From NCBI GenBank assembly GCA_025463965.1, contig JAODBN010000127.1, forward strand, positions 1 through 7,095: a stretch of 7,095 bases of DNA, read 5' to 3'. The first letter of the stretch is position 1; each line of letters starts with the position of its first letter. Source of the DNA: Acidimicrobiaceae bacterium (GTDB lineage: Bacteria > Actinomycetota > Acidimicrobiia > Acidimicrobiales > Bog-793). A program made the position numbers and the translations under genes. Of this stretch, positions 1-5,132 are shown in pieces. A model generated the notes under the pieces. It was not told the DNA's origin. It saw only the letters and a program-made list of their open reading frames with translations, and did not search any database.

Positions 1-113
1 CTCAGCGGGCGAACTCTCGGATCACCTATGTCAGGGCGGGTCACCTCTCGATGATTACCCAACCCTGGACGGTGGCAAGGGTCATCACCGAGGCAGCGCA
101 AGCCGAAGGCTGA
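1..113 (+). CDS. C-terminal end of a probable alpha/beta-hydrolase (5' end outside window)
   Basis: An open frame enters from the left edge (first full codon at 3) and stops at TGA 111-113, leaving 36 codons. The peptide contains YVRAGHLSMITQP, then a helix-like ARVITEAAQAEG tail. In alpha/beta-hydrolases the catalytic histidine sits in a GH-L/F motif close to the C-terminus and is followed by a final amphipathic helix. The fit is good but short, and the nucleophile and acid residues lie outside the window. A terminator-like hairpin begins 25 nt after the stop, as expected for a real gene end. The hydrolase call is an inference from one motif; that this is the 3' end of a coding sequence is more certain. 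Confidence 0.45.
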   Translation, partial: QRANSRITYVRAGHLSMITQPWTVARVITEAAQAEG

Positions 114-137
114 CGACCTCGACCTCGGCGCTATCCA

Positions 138-178
138 CAGGACCATCCCGCTGCGCAGTGTGCGGCGGGATGGTCCTG
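138..178 (+). terminator. Strong perfect hairpin, probable terminator
   Basis: The 14-nt arm CAGGACCATCCCGC (138-151) is exactly complementary to GCGGGATGGTCCTG (165-178), with a 13-nt loop. It lies 25 nt after the stop of the partial hydrolase and 80 nt before the next start. No T-tract follows on the plus strand, as is common for terminators in high-GC actinomycetes. The stem is symmetric and could act in both directions. A role as an attenuator or mRNA-stabilising 5' structure for the next gene is the main alternative. Confidence 0.6.
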
Positions 179-243
179 GACGGCGGCCGGCGTGCGTAGA
201 GCGAGCCCGATGCAAGAACAGCCGGAGGTCGCCCTGCTCCGTA

Positions 244-260
244 AGGAAGGACGCGCAATG
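244..260 (+). promoter_or_regulatory. Ribosome binding site that fixes the start of the fusion gene
   Basis: The purine run AGGAAGG (244-250) lies 7 nt before ATG 258-260. The frame is also open upstream from GTG 192 and ATG 210, but neither has a comparable site. ATG 258 is therefore the preferred start. Confidence 0.7.
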
Positions 261-2657
261 CATGCAGTCCACATCAATGCTGATCTCAAAGCGGCAGAGC
301 GGGACCAAGAACGAGGCTGCTGCCCGGCAACCAGGACTGCGGGAAGGCGCGTCGCCGCACGGACAACGTTGCCCCGGATGGCCGCATTCTGGCTGGTGGC
401 AGCGATGCTCTGCTTCGTGCTCCTCACGTCGGCCGCCGCGTCTCCGCTCTACGCGGTCTACCAGGCCCAGTGGAAGTTCTCGGCGGCGACGCTAACGGCT
501 GTTTTTGCAATCTATGCCATCTTCCTTCTCGTCACCTTGCTGTTGTTCGGTTCGGTCGCTGACTATCTCGGCCGCCGTCCCGTCATACTCGCTGGCCTCG
601 CCATCACCGCTGCCGCCTGCGCCTTGTTCCTCGCGGCGCGCGGCGTCGGGCTGCTGTTCGCCGCCCGGGCGCTGCAGGGTGTCGCCGTCGGCGCGGCGAC
701 CGGAGGACTCGGGGCGGCGCTGATCGACCTGCAACCCGAGGGCAGCGGGCTCGCGCCGGTGGCCACGGGCACCAGCATCTTGCTGGGCTTGGCTGTAGGG
801 GCGCTTTGCAGCAGCGCGCTCGCCCAGTACGGGCCTGCGCCAACGCATCTCGTCTGGTGGCTGCTTCTCGGCGGGAGTTTGGTCGCGGCTGTCGCGGTGG
901 TCGGGCTGCCCGAGACGGCGCAAAGGCACCCCGGCGTCCTGGCCTCGCTCCGGCCACGGGTGTCCGTGCCGACCGAAGCACGCGGTGCCTTCGCTGCCGC
1001 TGTCCCGTGCCTGACCGCGGTGTGGGCGCTCAATGGTTTTTACTTGTCATTGGGGCCGTCGCTGGCCGCCCAGGTGCTCCGCTCGCCGAACCTGCTCTGG
1101 GGCGGCCTGGTGATCTTCGTGCTCACCGCGATCGAGGCCGCAGCCACGGTCGCGTTCCGAGCTGTCAGCCCGCCCGCCACGATGCTCGCCGGCTGCCTGG
1201 CCGTGGTCGCCGGTATCGCGGTGACGATCGCTGCCATCGAGACGACATCAGCCGCCGGCTTGTTGGCCGGCGCCGCGGTAAGCGGGGCGGGCTTTGGGGC
1301 AGGCAACCTCGGCGCCTATCGCACCCTCAGCTCGCTGGCCCCCGCCGACCAGCGTGCCGGCATGATCGCCGCGATCTTCACCATCGGCTATCTCGCCTTC
1401 AGCGTGCCCGTCGTCATCGCCGGGCTCGGAACTACGCACTTCGGCCTGCACCGGACAGCCCTGGTCTACTGCGGCACGCTCGCCGCGCTCAGCGCTGTGG
1501 CAGCAGCCGGCTTCATCTTCCGTAGGCCGCCGCCGGCCGAGGTGCCCGAACCACGGGCGGCTGACAAGGGCGAGAGCGAGGTGACGGTTCTCGGGCCAGT
1601 TACGTCGGACGCAAAGGCCGCACTGACCGCCCCTCGGCACGAGCCCCACGAGGGGCTGCTGCGCGTGCTCGTCGGCAAAGAGTGGTTCTCCGAGAACCAC
1701 GCCTGGTCCGAGATGCCGCACCACTGGCCTGCCTGGCTTGCCGGCCGCGCCGAGATCGAGGTCGTCGGCCAGGGCCAGCTCGAAGCGCGCTTGATCGATG
1801 GCGGGCCGCCCGTCGACGTGGTCGTCCCACTCTGGTCGCCGCTACCCGGACGGGCGATTCGGGCGGGGAGCTTCGGCCTCATCCAACAGTTCGGAGTCGG
1901 AGTCGACAATGTCGACCTTGATGCGGCCGCCGAGTATGGGGTGTGGGTCGCCAACATGGCCGGCCTCAATGCCGTGCCCGTCGCCGAGCACGCCGTGGCA
2001 CTCCTCCTCGCGCTGGCGCGGCGCCTCCCCGAGGCTCCGAAGGGCTTCGAGCCTGGTCACTGGGGAGAGCCCGCTGGTCGCTCACTCGCCGGTACGGCGG
2101 CATGCATCGTCGGCGCCGGCGCGGTCGGCACCGAGATCGCCCGCCGGCTCGCCGCCTTCGACGTGACCGTCACCGGCGTACGCCGCCATCCCGCAAGCGG
2201 TCCAATTCCGCCGTTCGTCGCCCTCTACACCACCGACCGCCTCCTCGACTGCGTTGCCGACGTCGACAGCGTCATCATCGCGGCCGGTTATCAGGCCGGG
2301 GAGCCGCCCCTTGTCGACGACACCGTGCTCCGAACCATGCGCCCCGGGGCTTGGCTCGTCAACATCGCCCGCGGCGCCCTCCTCGACGCCGAGGCCGCCG
2401 TCGCCCACCTGAACACCGGGCGCCTCGCCGGCATCGGGCTCGACGTGTTCCCGACCGAGCCCTACCCCGTCGACGGGGCGCTGGTCGCCCACCCGCGCAT
2501 CGTGGCGACCGCCCACACCGCCTCCCTCACGAGCGACTACTTCGCAGCTGCCAGCCGGAGACTCGGCGACGCCCTCGCCGCCTACCTCGATCATCAGCCA
2601 CCATCCGGGCTCCTAAGCGCACCCAACCACGCCAAGAGAGGACTTCATGAACGCTGA
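258..2657 (+). CDS. MFS transporter fused to a D-2-hydroxyacid dehydrogenase
   Basis: This is a 799-residue two-domain protein. Residues 1-40 are a hydrophilic N-terminal tail. About twelve hydrophobic segments run from roughly 41 to 420, with the MFS motif A as GSVADYLGRRP (98-108) after helix 2; a normal MFS protein would end here. A charged, Pro/Ala-rich linker (about 421-466) leads into a full-length dehydrogenase (467-780). That domain has FGVGVDNVDLDAAA (545-558), VAEHAVALLLALARR (575-589), the nucleotide loop GAGAVG (619-624), and the catalytic residues Arg705 (NIARG), Glu734 (FPTEP) and His753 (TAHTAS). Such enzymes interconvert 2-keto and D-2-hydroxy acids with NAD(P)H. The pair R642-R643, where NAD-dependent enzymes usually carry an acidic residue, hints at NADP(H). 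The likely topology puts the enzyme in the cytoplasm, tethered to the transporter. The substrate is not evident. The 3' end overlaps the next ORF by 11 nt. No stop or frame break is visible at the junction. Confidence 0.85.
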   Translation: MHAVHINADLKAAERDQERGCCPATRTAGRRVAARTTLPRMAAFWLVAAMLCFVLLTSAAASPLYAVYQAQWKFSAATLTAVFAIYAIFLLVTLLLFGSVADYLGRRPVILAGLAITAAACALFLAARGVGLLFAARALQGVAVGAATGGLGAALIDLQPEGSGLAPVATGTSILLGLAVGALCSSALAQYGPAPTHLVWWLLLGGSLVAAVAVVGLPETAQRHPGVLASLRPRVSVPTEARGAFAAAVPCLTAVWALNGFYLSLGPSLAAQVLRSPNLLWGGLVIFVLTAIEAAATVAFRAVSPPATMLAGCLAVVAGIAVTIAAIETTSAAGLLAGAAVSGAGFGAGNLGAYRTLSSLAPADQRAGMIAAIFTIGYLAFSVPVVIAGLGTTHFGLHRTALVYCGTLAALSAVAAAGFIFRRPPPAEVPEPRAADKGESEVTVLGPVTSDAKAALTAPRHEPHEGLLRVLVGKEWFSENHAWSEMPHHWPAWLAGRAEIEVVGQGQLEARLIDGGPPVDVVVPLWSPLPGRAIRAGSFGLIQQFGVGVDNVDLDAAAEYGVWVANMAGLNAVPVAEHAVALLLALARRLPEAPKGFEPGHWGEPAGRSLAGTAACIVGAGAVGTEIARRLAAFDVTVTGVRRHPASGPIPPFVALYTTDRLLDCVADVDSVIIAAGYQAGEPPLVDDTVLRTMRPGAWLVNIARGALLDAEAAVAHLNTGRLAGIGLDVFPTEPYPVDGALVAHPRIVATAHTASLTSDYFAAASRRLGDALAAYLDHQPPSGLLSAPNHAKRGLHER
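1629..1656 (+). repeat. Inverted repeat inside the linker of the fusion gene
   Basis: GCCCCTCG (1629-1636) pairs exactly with CGAGGGGC (1649-1656) across a 12-nt loop. It lies in codons 458-467, immediately before the dehydrogenase domain. It could slow translation between domains or be a relic of a former intergenic structure. In a very GC-rich sequence an 8-bp stem can also arise by chance. Confidence 0.35.
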
Positions 2658-2781
2658 GACGACAACCCATGTCTCTGCACAGACGGACCTCGTCGAGAGC
2701 GACGGCATCCGCTTCGCTGCCACAGCGCTGTGCCTTGAGCCAGTTGCGCGATCCCCGCAGTCCCACGGGAGTAATCGATGA
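2647..2781 (+). CDS. 44-residue ORF, likely truncated N-terminus of an alpha/beta-hydrolase
   Basis: ATG 2647 follows the purine-rich GAGAGGA (2635-2641) by 5 nt and overlaps the end of the fusion gene by 11 nt. Its TGA (2779-2781) overlaps the ATG of the oxidoreductase in an ATGA, so it is coupled on both sides. Residues 1-24 (MNAETTTHVSAQTDLVESDG and on to IRFA) resemble the start of alpha/beta-hydrolases, where a DG-xx-A strand leads into a YRRFG-type segment. After FA (residue 24) that resemblance stops and the rest (ATALCLEPVARSPQSHGSNR) matches nothing I know. The simplest reading is a deletion that removed most of a hydrolase and left its translation start, which may still bring ribosomes to the next gene. 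A genuine small protein is the alternative. Confidence 0.4.
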   Translation: MNAETTTHVSAQTDLVESDGIRFAATALCLEPVARSPQSHGSNR

Positions 2782-3767
2782 AAGCCATACAGGCCGCTGC
2801 CCGCGGCAGTTACGACGCGTTGCGGTTGGTCGATGTTCCCCCGCCGGAGCGGCAAGCCGGTTACGCCCTGGTCCGGGTGACCTCAGCGGGAGTCACCCCG
2901 CTGGACCGTACCGTCCTCGCCGGCCTGCACCCGACTGCCAAGAAGCTCCCGCTCGTGCCCGGCAACGAAGGAGCGGGCGTCGTCATCGAGGATCGCTCCG
3001 GACGTTTCTCCGCGGGAGAGAGGGTGCTCTTCTTCGCGGGCCCCGGTGGTGTCACCGAGGATGGCACTTTCTCCGAGATGGCCTCGGTCCCCAGCGGGAA
3101 CCTCGCGCCACTGCCTGATGAGATTCCCGATGAAATCGCCGGAGGCCTACCCGTGGCCTACCTGAGCGCGTTCTTGGCTCTTCGTCAAGCCGGCTTTCGG
3201 GAGGGGCAATCGGTTCTGGCGCTCGGAGTAGGCGGGAGCGTCGGCAACGCGACCCTGAAGGTGGCTCGTGCGCTCGGAGCCTCGCAGCTGGTGTCATCGG
3301 CCGGAAACAGGGCCAAGGAGTCCGCTGCCGCCGCTGATGGCGGACTGCAGCAAGTCGACATTGTCAACCTCGAGCAGGAGAGCCTCGTCGACGGGCTTGC
3401 TCGGCTCGCTCCTCGTGGCGTCGACGTCGTCATTGACGCGCTCGGGGGCCCCTTCACGGGCCAGGCGGTAGGCGGCTTGGCGCGCGGTGGTCAGATGGTG
3501 GTGATGGGCTACGCGGCCGGCACCGAGACGAACCTGCGCGTCACCGACCTCGTGTGGAAGCTGGCCCACCTCAGCGGGTTCTCGCTGTTCGCCGCCTCAG
3601 CCGACCAGCAAGCCGAGGCGTACGCGACGGTCCTGCCGCTAATCGCGAGCGGCGAGATCGTTCCCGCACACGACCGATCATTCCCGCTCGATCAGGCATC
3701 CGAGGCGCTGCGCCACCTCATCGAAGACCGACCATTCGGCAAGGTCACCCTGACTTTGAGCCCGTAG
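2778..3767 (+). CDS. Zinc-free quinone oxidoreductase-like MDR dehydrogenase
   Basis: This 329-residue protein has the usual length of the quinone oxidoreductase branch of the medium-chain dehydrogenase/reductase superfamily. An N-terminal GroES-like domain (about 1-120) includes VTSAGVTPLDRTVLAG and the PLVPGNEGAGVV stretch (58-69). A Rossmann domain carries GVGGSVGNATLKVARALGA (150-168), the nucleotide-binding loop of this branch. GVDVVIDALGG and a C-terminal GKVTLTL complete the pattern. The cysteine and histidine zinc ligands of alcohol dehydrogenases are absent, as expected for NAD(P)H-dependent quinone or enone reductases. ATG 2778 is preceded by CGGGAG (2766-2771) at 6 nt and overlaps the stop of the 44-residue ORF. 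It is cytosolic and probably read with the upstream fusion gene. The last residues (SP) may come from the fragment joined downstream. The substrate is unknown. Confidence 0.9.
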   Translation: MKAIQAAARGSYDALRLVDVPPPERQAGYALVRVTSAGVTPLDRTVLAGLHPTAKKLPLVPGNEGAGVVIEDRSGRFSAGERVLFFAGPGGVTEDGTFSEMASVPSGNLAPLPDEIPDEIAGGLPVAYLSAFLALRQAGFREGQSVLALGVGGSVGNATLKVARALGASQLVSSAGNRAKESAAAADGGLQQVDIVNLEQESLVDGLARLAPRGVDVVIDALGGPFTGQAVGGLARGGQMVVMGYAAGTETNLRVTDLVWKLAHLSGFSLFAASADQQAEAYATVLPLIASGEIVPAHDRSFPLDQASEALRHLIEDRPFGKVTLTLSP

Positions 3768-4069
3768 ACGACGCGGCCGCTGACGCCCTGCTCATCTTCG
3801 ACGGCACGTTCCTCCCGCGCCCGGAACTGATCGGCCGGTGGGACCTGCGCATCTTCGTGTCCGCTGCGTTCGAGGAGAACCTGGCTCGCGCCCGCACCCG
3901 TGACCTGGCGCCGTTGGGATCCGCCGCCAGGGTCGAGCAACGCTTCGGCAACCGCTACCTGCTTTCCCAACAGCACTACTTCGACACGGTCGGCCCGACC
4001 GACTTCGCCGACATGGTCGTGCACAACGACGAGCCCGAGCGACCCGTCTGGGAAGTCCGACAGCACTGA
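3752..4069 (+). pseudogene. C-terminal fragment of a uridine-kinase-like P-loop kinase
   Basis: From about codon 3752 the frame reads DFEPVDDAAADALLIFDGTF and continues with LPRPEL, WDLRIFVSAAFEENLARA, RDLAPLG, RFGNRYLLSQQHYFD and ADMVVHNDEPERPVW, stopping at TGA 4067-4069. This series matches the second half of uridine-kinase-like proteins: the DG-F strand, the WDLRIFV strand, the arginine-rich lid, the RY-xx-Q-xx-Y motif and a final strand with N-D-xx-P. The Walker A half is missing. In its place is the 3' end of the oxidoreductase in another frame, whose stop (3765-3767) lies inside the fragment. No start codon with a ribosome site is found. It is most likely a dead remnant left by a rearrangement near 3750. 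A separately translated C-terminal domain is unlikely. Confidence 0.65.
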
Positions 4070-4075
4070 TCAGTG
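4064..4075. repeat. Perfect 12-nt palindrome at the stop of the kinase fragment
   Basis: CACTGATCAGTG is its own reverse complement and spans the TGA at 4067-4069. A second short inverted repeat, TCAGG-T-CCTGA, follows at 4079-4089. Together they could be a weak terminator or a protein site; no function can be assigned. Confidence 0.35.
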
Positions 4076-4171
4076 GAATCAGGTCCTGACTCGGACGCGG
4101 AACCGGGACGCTGGATGGCTGAACCGGTGGGGTCAATCTGGGACCCGTACGCGCCGGGCGTAGCATTCCCA

Positions 4172-4188
4172 TGGCATAATGGTGGCAT
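4172..4188 (+). promoter_or_regulatory. Leaderless promoter -10 and TGGCAT direct repeats at the antitoxin start
   Basis: CATAAT (4175-4180) ends 6 nt before ATG 4187, so transcription would begin at or next to the start codon. No Shine-Dalgarno sequence precedes that ATG. No clear -35 is seen. TGGCAT occurs at 4172-4177 and again at 4183-4188, 11 bp apart, overlapping the -10 and the start. One helical turn of spacing would suit a ribbon-helix-helix antitoxin binding its own operator. The promoter is inferred from spacing and the operator is more tentative. Confidence 0.45.
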
Positions 4189-4423
4189 GAGCAGGATCCG
4201 GGTGAGCACGACCGTCGACGAGGAACGGCTCGCGAACGCGCGCCGGCTCCGGCCGGATGTCCCGGACGCAGCGCTTCTCGACGAAGCGCTCGAGGCGCTG
4301 ATCGTTCGGCATCGTGCAGCGGAGATCGATGCGAGCTACGCCGCCTACGACGCACACCCGCTTGACGAAGCAGACGACTGGGGTGACCTGGCCTCGTTTC
4401 GCGAGGCAGCCGCCGCCTCGTGA
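4187..4423 (+). CDS. mazE: MazE-like antitoxin of a type II toxin-antitoxin pair
   Basis: This 78-residue protein begins with a ribbon-helix-helix strand, SRIRVSTTVDEERLANARRL, then a second helix (DAALLDEALEALIVRHRAAE). It ends in an acidic, aromatic tail (DASYAAYDAHPLDEADDWGD) of the kind antitoxins use to cover the MazF surface. It should neutralise the toxin encoded next and repress the pair's promoter. ATG 4187 is preferred over an open extension to 4073 because the RHH strand starts there and a -10 box lies just upstream. Its TGA overlaps the GTG of the toxin by 4 nt. Family placement is firm as an RHH antitoxin and somewhat less firm as MazE rather than another RHH class. Confidence 0.82.
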   Translation: MSRIRVSTTVDEERLANARRLRPDVPDAALLDEALEALIVRHRAAEIDASYAAYDAHPLDEADDWGDLASFREAAAAS

Positions 4424-4749
4424 GCCCGATTCCTGCCCGAGGCGAGGTGTGGTGGTGTGAACTCGTCGCTATTGGCCGACGTCCTGTCGTTGTGCTGTCG
4501 CGCGATGCGGCCATACCGAGGCTGCAGCGAGCTCTGGTCGCTCCCTGTACGACGACGATCCGGGGCTTGGCAAGCGAGGTTGTCCTCGAACCCGGTGACG
4601 ATCCGATTCCCCAGCGGTCAGCCATCAATCTCGACTCGGTCGAGAGCGCGTCGATTGCCACACTCGTCGATCGCCTTGGGCGCCTCAGTGACGAGCGGAT
4701 GCGCCAGGTGTGCGCGGCCCTCGAAGTCGCAGTGGACTGTCCCGGCTGA
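4420..4749 (+). CDS. mazF: MazF/PemK-family endoribonuclease toxin
   Basis: This 109-residue protein is of normal MazF length and starts at a GTG inside the antitoxin stop (GTGA). The family pattern is clear: RGEVWWCEL (7-15), GRRPVVVLSR (19-28) with the conserved Arg-Pro, APCTTTIRGLASEVVL (41-56) holding the threonine/arginine strand, and a SAINLDSVES segment (67-76). MazF enzymes cut mRNA or other RNA at short sequences when the antitoxin is degraded, causing growth arrest. The catalytic arginine (R20 or R21) and threonine (T45 or T46) are present, so it appears active. No ribosome site of its own stands out, so it relies on coupling to the antitoxin, which keeps toxin output below antitoxin. 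The cleavage sequence cannot be predicted. Confidence 0.88.
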   Translation: MSPIPARGEVWWCELVAIGRRPVVVLSRDAAIPRLQRALVAPCTTTIRGLASEVVLEPGDDPIPQRSAINLDSVESASIATLVDRLGRLSDERMRQVCAALEVAVDCPG

Positions 4750-4762
4750 TCCGATCCTCGTG

Positions 4763-4782
4763 GCCCTGCCCGTGGCAAGGGC
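4763..4782 (+). terminator. Short hairpin behind the toxin gene
   Basis: GCCCTGCC (4763-4770) pairs with GGCAAGGGC (4774-4782) with one bulged base and a CGT loop, beginning 14 nt after the toxin stop. There is no T-tract. Position and compactness suggest a terminator for the toxin-antitoxin operon. Confidence 0.4.
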
Positions 4783-4821
4783 TGTGGCCGGCCGGGGCTC
4801 GTCCGAGCCGCCGCTGCGGGC

Positions 4822-5069
4822 CACGGCGGGGCGGAACGGCGCTTCGGCGATGACCGGGACCCGTCGCGGGCCGGGTGGCTCGCGCACAACACGCTGCTGG
4901 AGCGGGTCGGGCGTGAGGAGCGGGCGGCGAGGGCGCCGCGGACGACGGGGCGATGATCGCCGAGCTCGGAACGTCGGGTGGCGACGCGGGAGCGGGTCGA
5001 GCGCGAACCGAGGAGATTGCCGCTCGCCACGGTCTTAGGGTCGAGGACGACGAGCTCATCGCTGACGCT
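4822..5069 (+). pseudogene. Frame-shifted remnant of an unknown gene
   Basis: Protein-like sequence appears in alternating frames: RRFGDDRDPSRAGWLAHNTL then LERVGREERAARAPRTTGR (to TGA 4954-4956), next MIAEL from 4953 in another frame, then ERRVATRERVERE back in the first frame from 4969, then EIAARHGLRVEDDELIADA in the second frame from 5013. Joined, these give a smooth, charged, helical sequence with E-R-x-V-x-x-R heptad-like spacing. That is unlikely by chance and suggests a coding sequence with at least three indels. No start codon with a ribosome site opens the first segment. I do not recognise the family. A C-terminal coiled region of a mobilisation or transfer protein is only a guess. 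The rest of 4750-5085 holds the hairpin above and nothing else I can support. Confidence 0.4.
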
Positions 5070-5085
5070 GGTGGACCTGGCTCAG

Positions 5086-5103
5086 AAGTTCAAGGTTGAA
5101 CTT
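5086..5103. promoter_or_regulatory. 18-nt palindrome over the -35 of the ATPase promoter, candidate operator
   Basis: AAGTTCAAGGTTGAACTT has perfect 8-nt arms around a central GG. Its right arm contains the -35 hexamer. Two more inverted pairs overlap it: CAAGGT (5091-5096) with ACCTTG (5114-5119), and TACAA (5104-5108) with TTGTA (5117-5121). The stretch is AT-rich in a GC-rich background. A repressor bound here would block RNA polymerase; the regulator is not in the window. Confidence 0.5.
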
Positions 5104-5132
5104 TACAAACTAGACCTTGTACTCTTAGTCCC
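5096..5132 (+). promoter_or_regulatory. Sigma-70-type promoter giving a leaderless ATPase mRNA
   Basis: TTGAAC (5096-5101), an 18-nt spacer, and TACTCT (5120-5125) match the -35 and the actinobacterial TANNNT -10. The GTG start lies 7 nt after the -10, at the expected first transcribed base. No ribosome site can exist in that space, so translation would be leaderless. Confidence 0.6.

Noticed and set aside
192..257. N-terminal extension of the fusion gene from GTG 192 or ATG 210
   Set aside because: The extension holds the ribosome site for ATG 258 and adds no recognisable sequence.
1943..2650. Arg-rich 235-codon plus-strand frame
   Set aside because: It overlaps the dehydrogenase domain in another frame and has a low-complexity Arg/Pro composition.
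3774..3781. GCGGCCGC octamers here and near 6692
   Set aside because: The eight-base palindrome is expected by chance in DNA this rich in G and C and has no consistent context.
4073..4186. Upstream extension of the antitoxin frame from 4073
   Set aside because: It would add 38 residues before the RHH strand and cover the -10 box. The family starts at MSRIRVSTTV.
3792..5030. Long minus-strand open frame of 412 codons
   Set aside because: It runs antisense to the kinase fragment, both toxin-antitoxin genes and the decayed region. Its product is dominated by Arg, Ser and Pro with no recognisable domain, a typical shadow frame in high-GC DNA.
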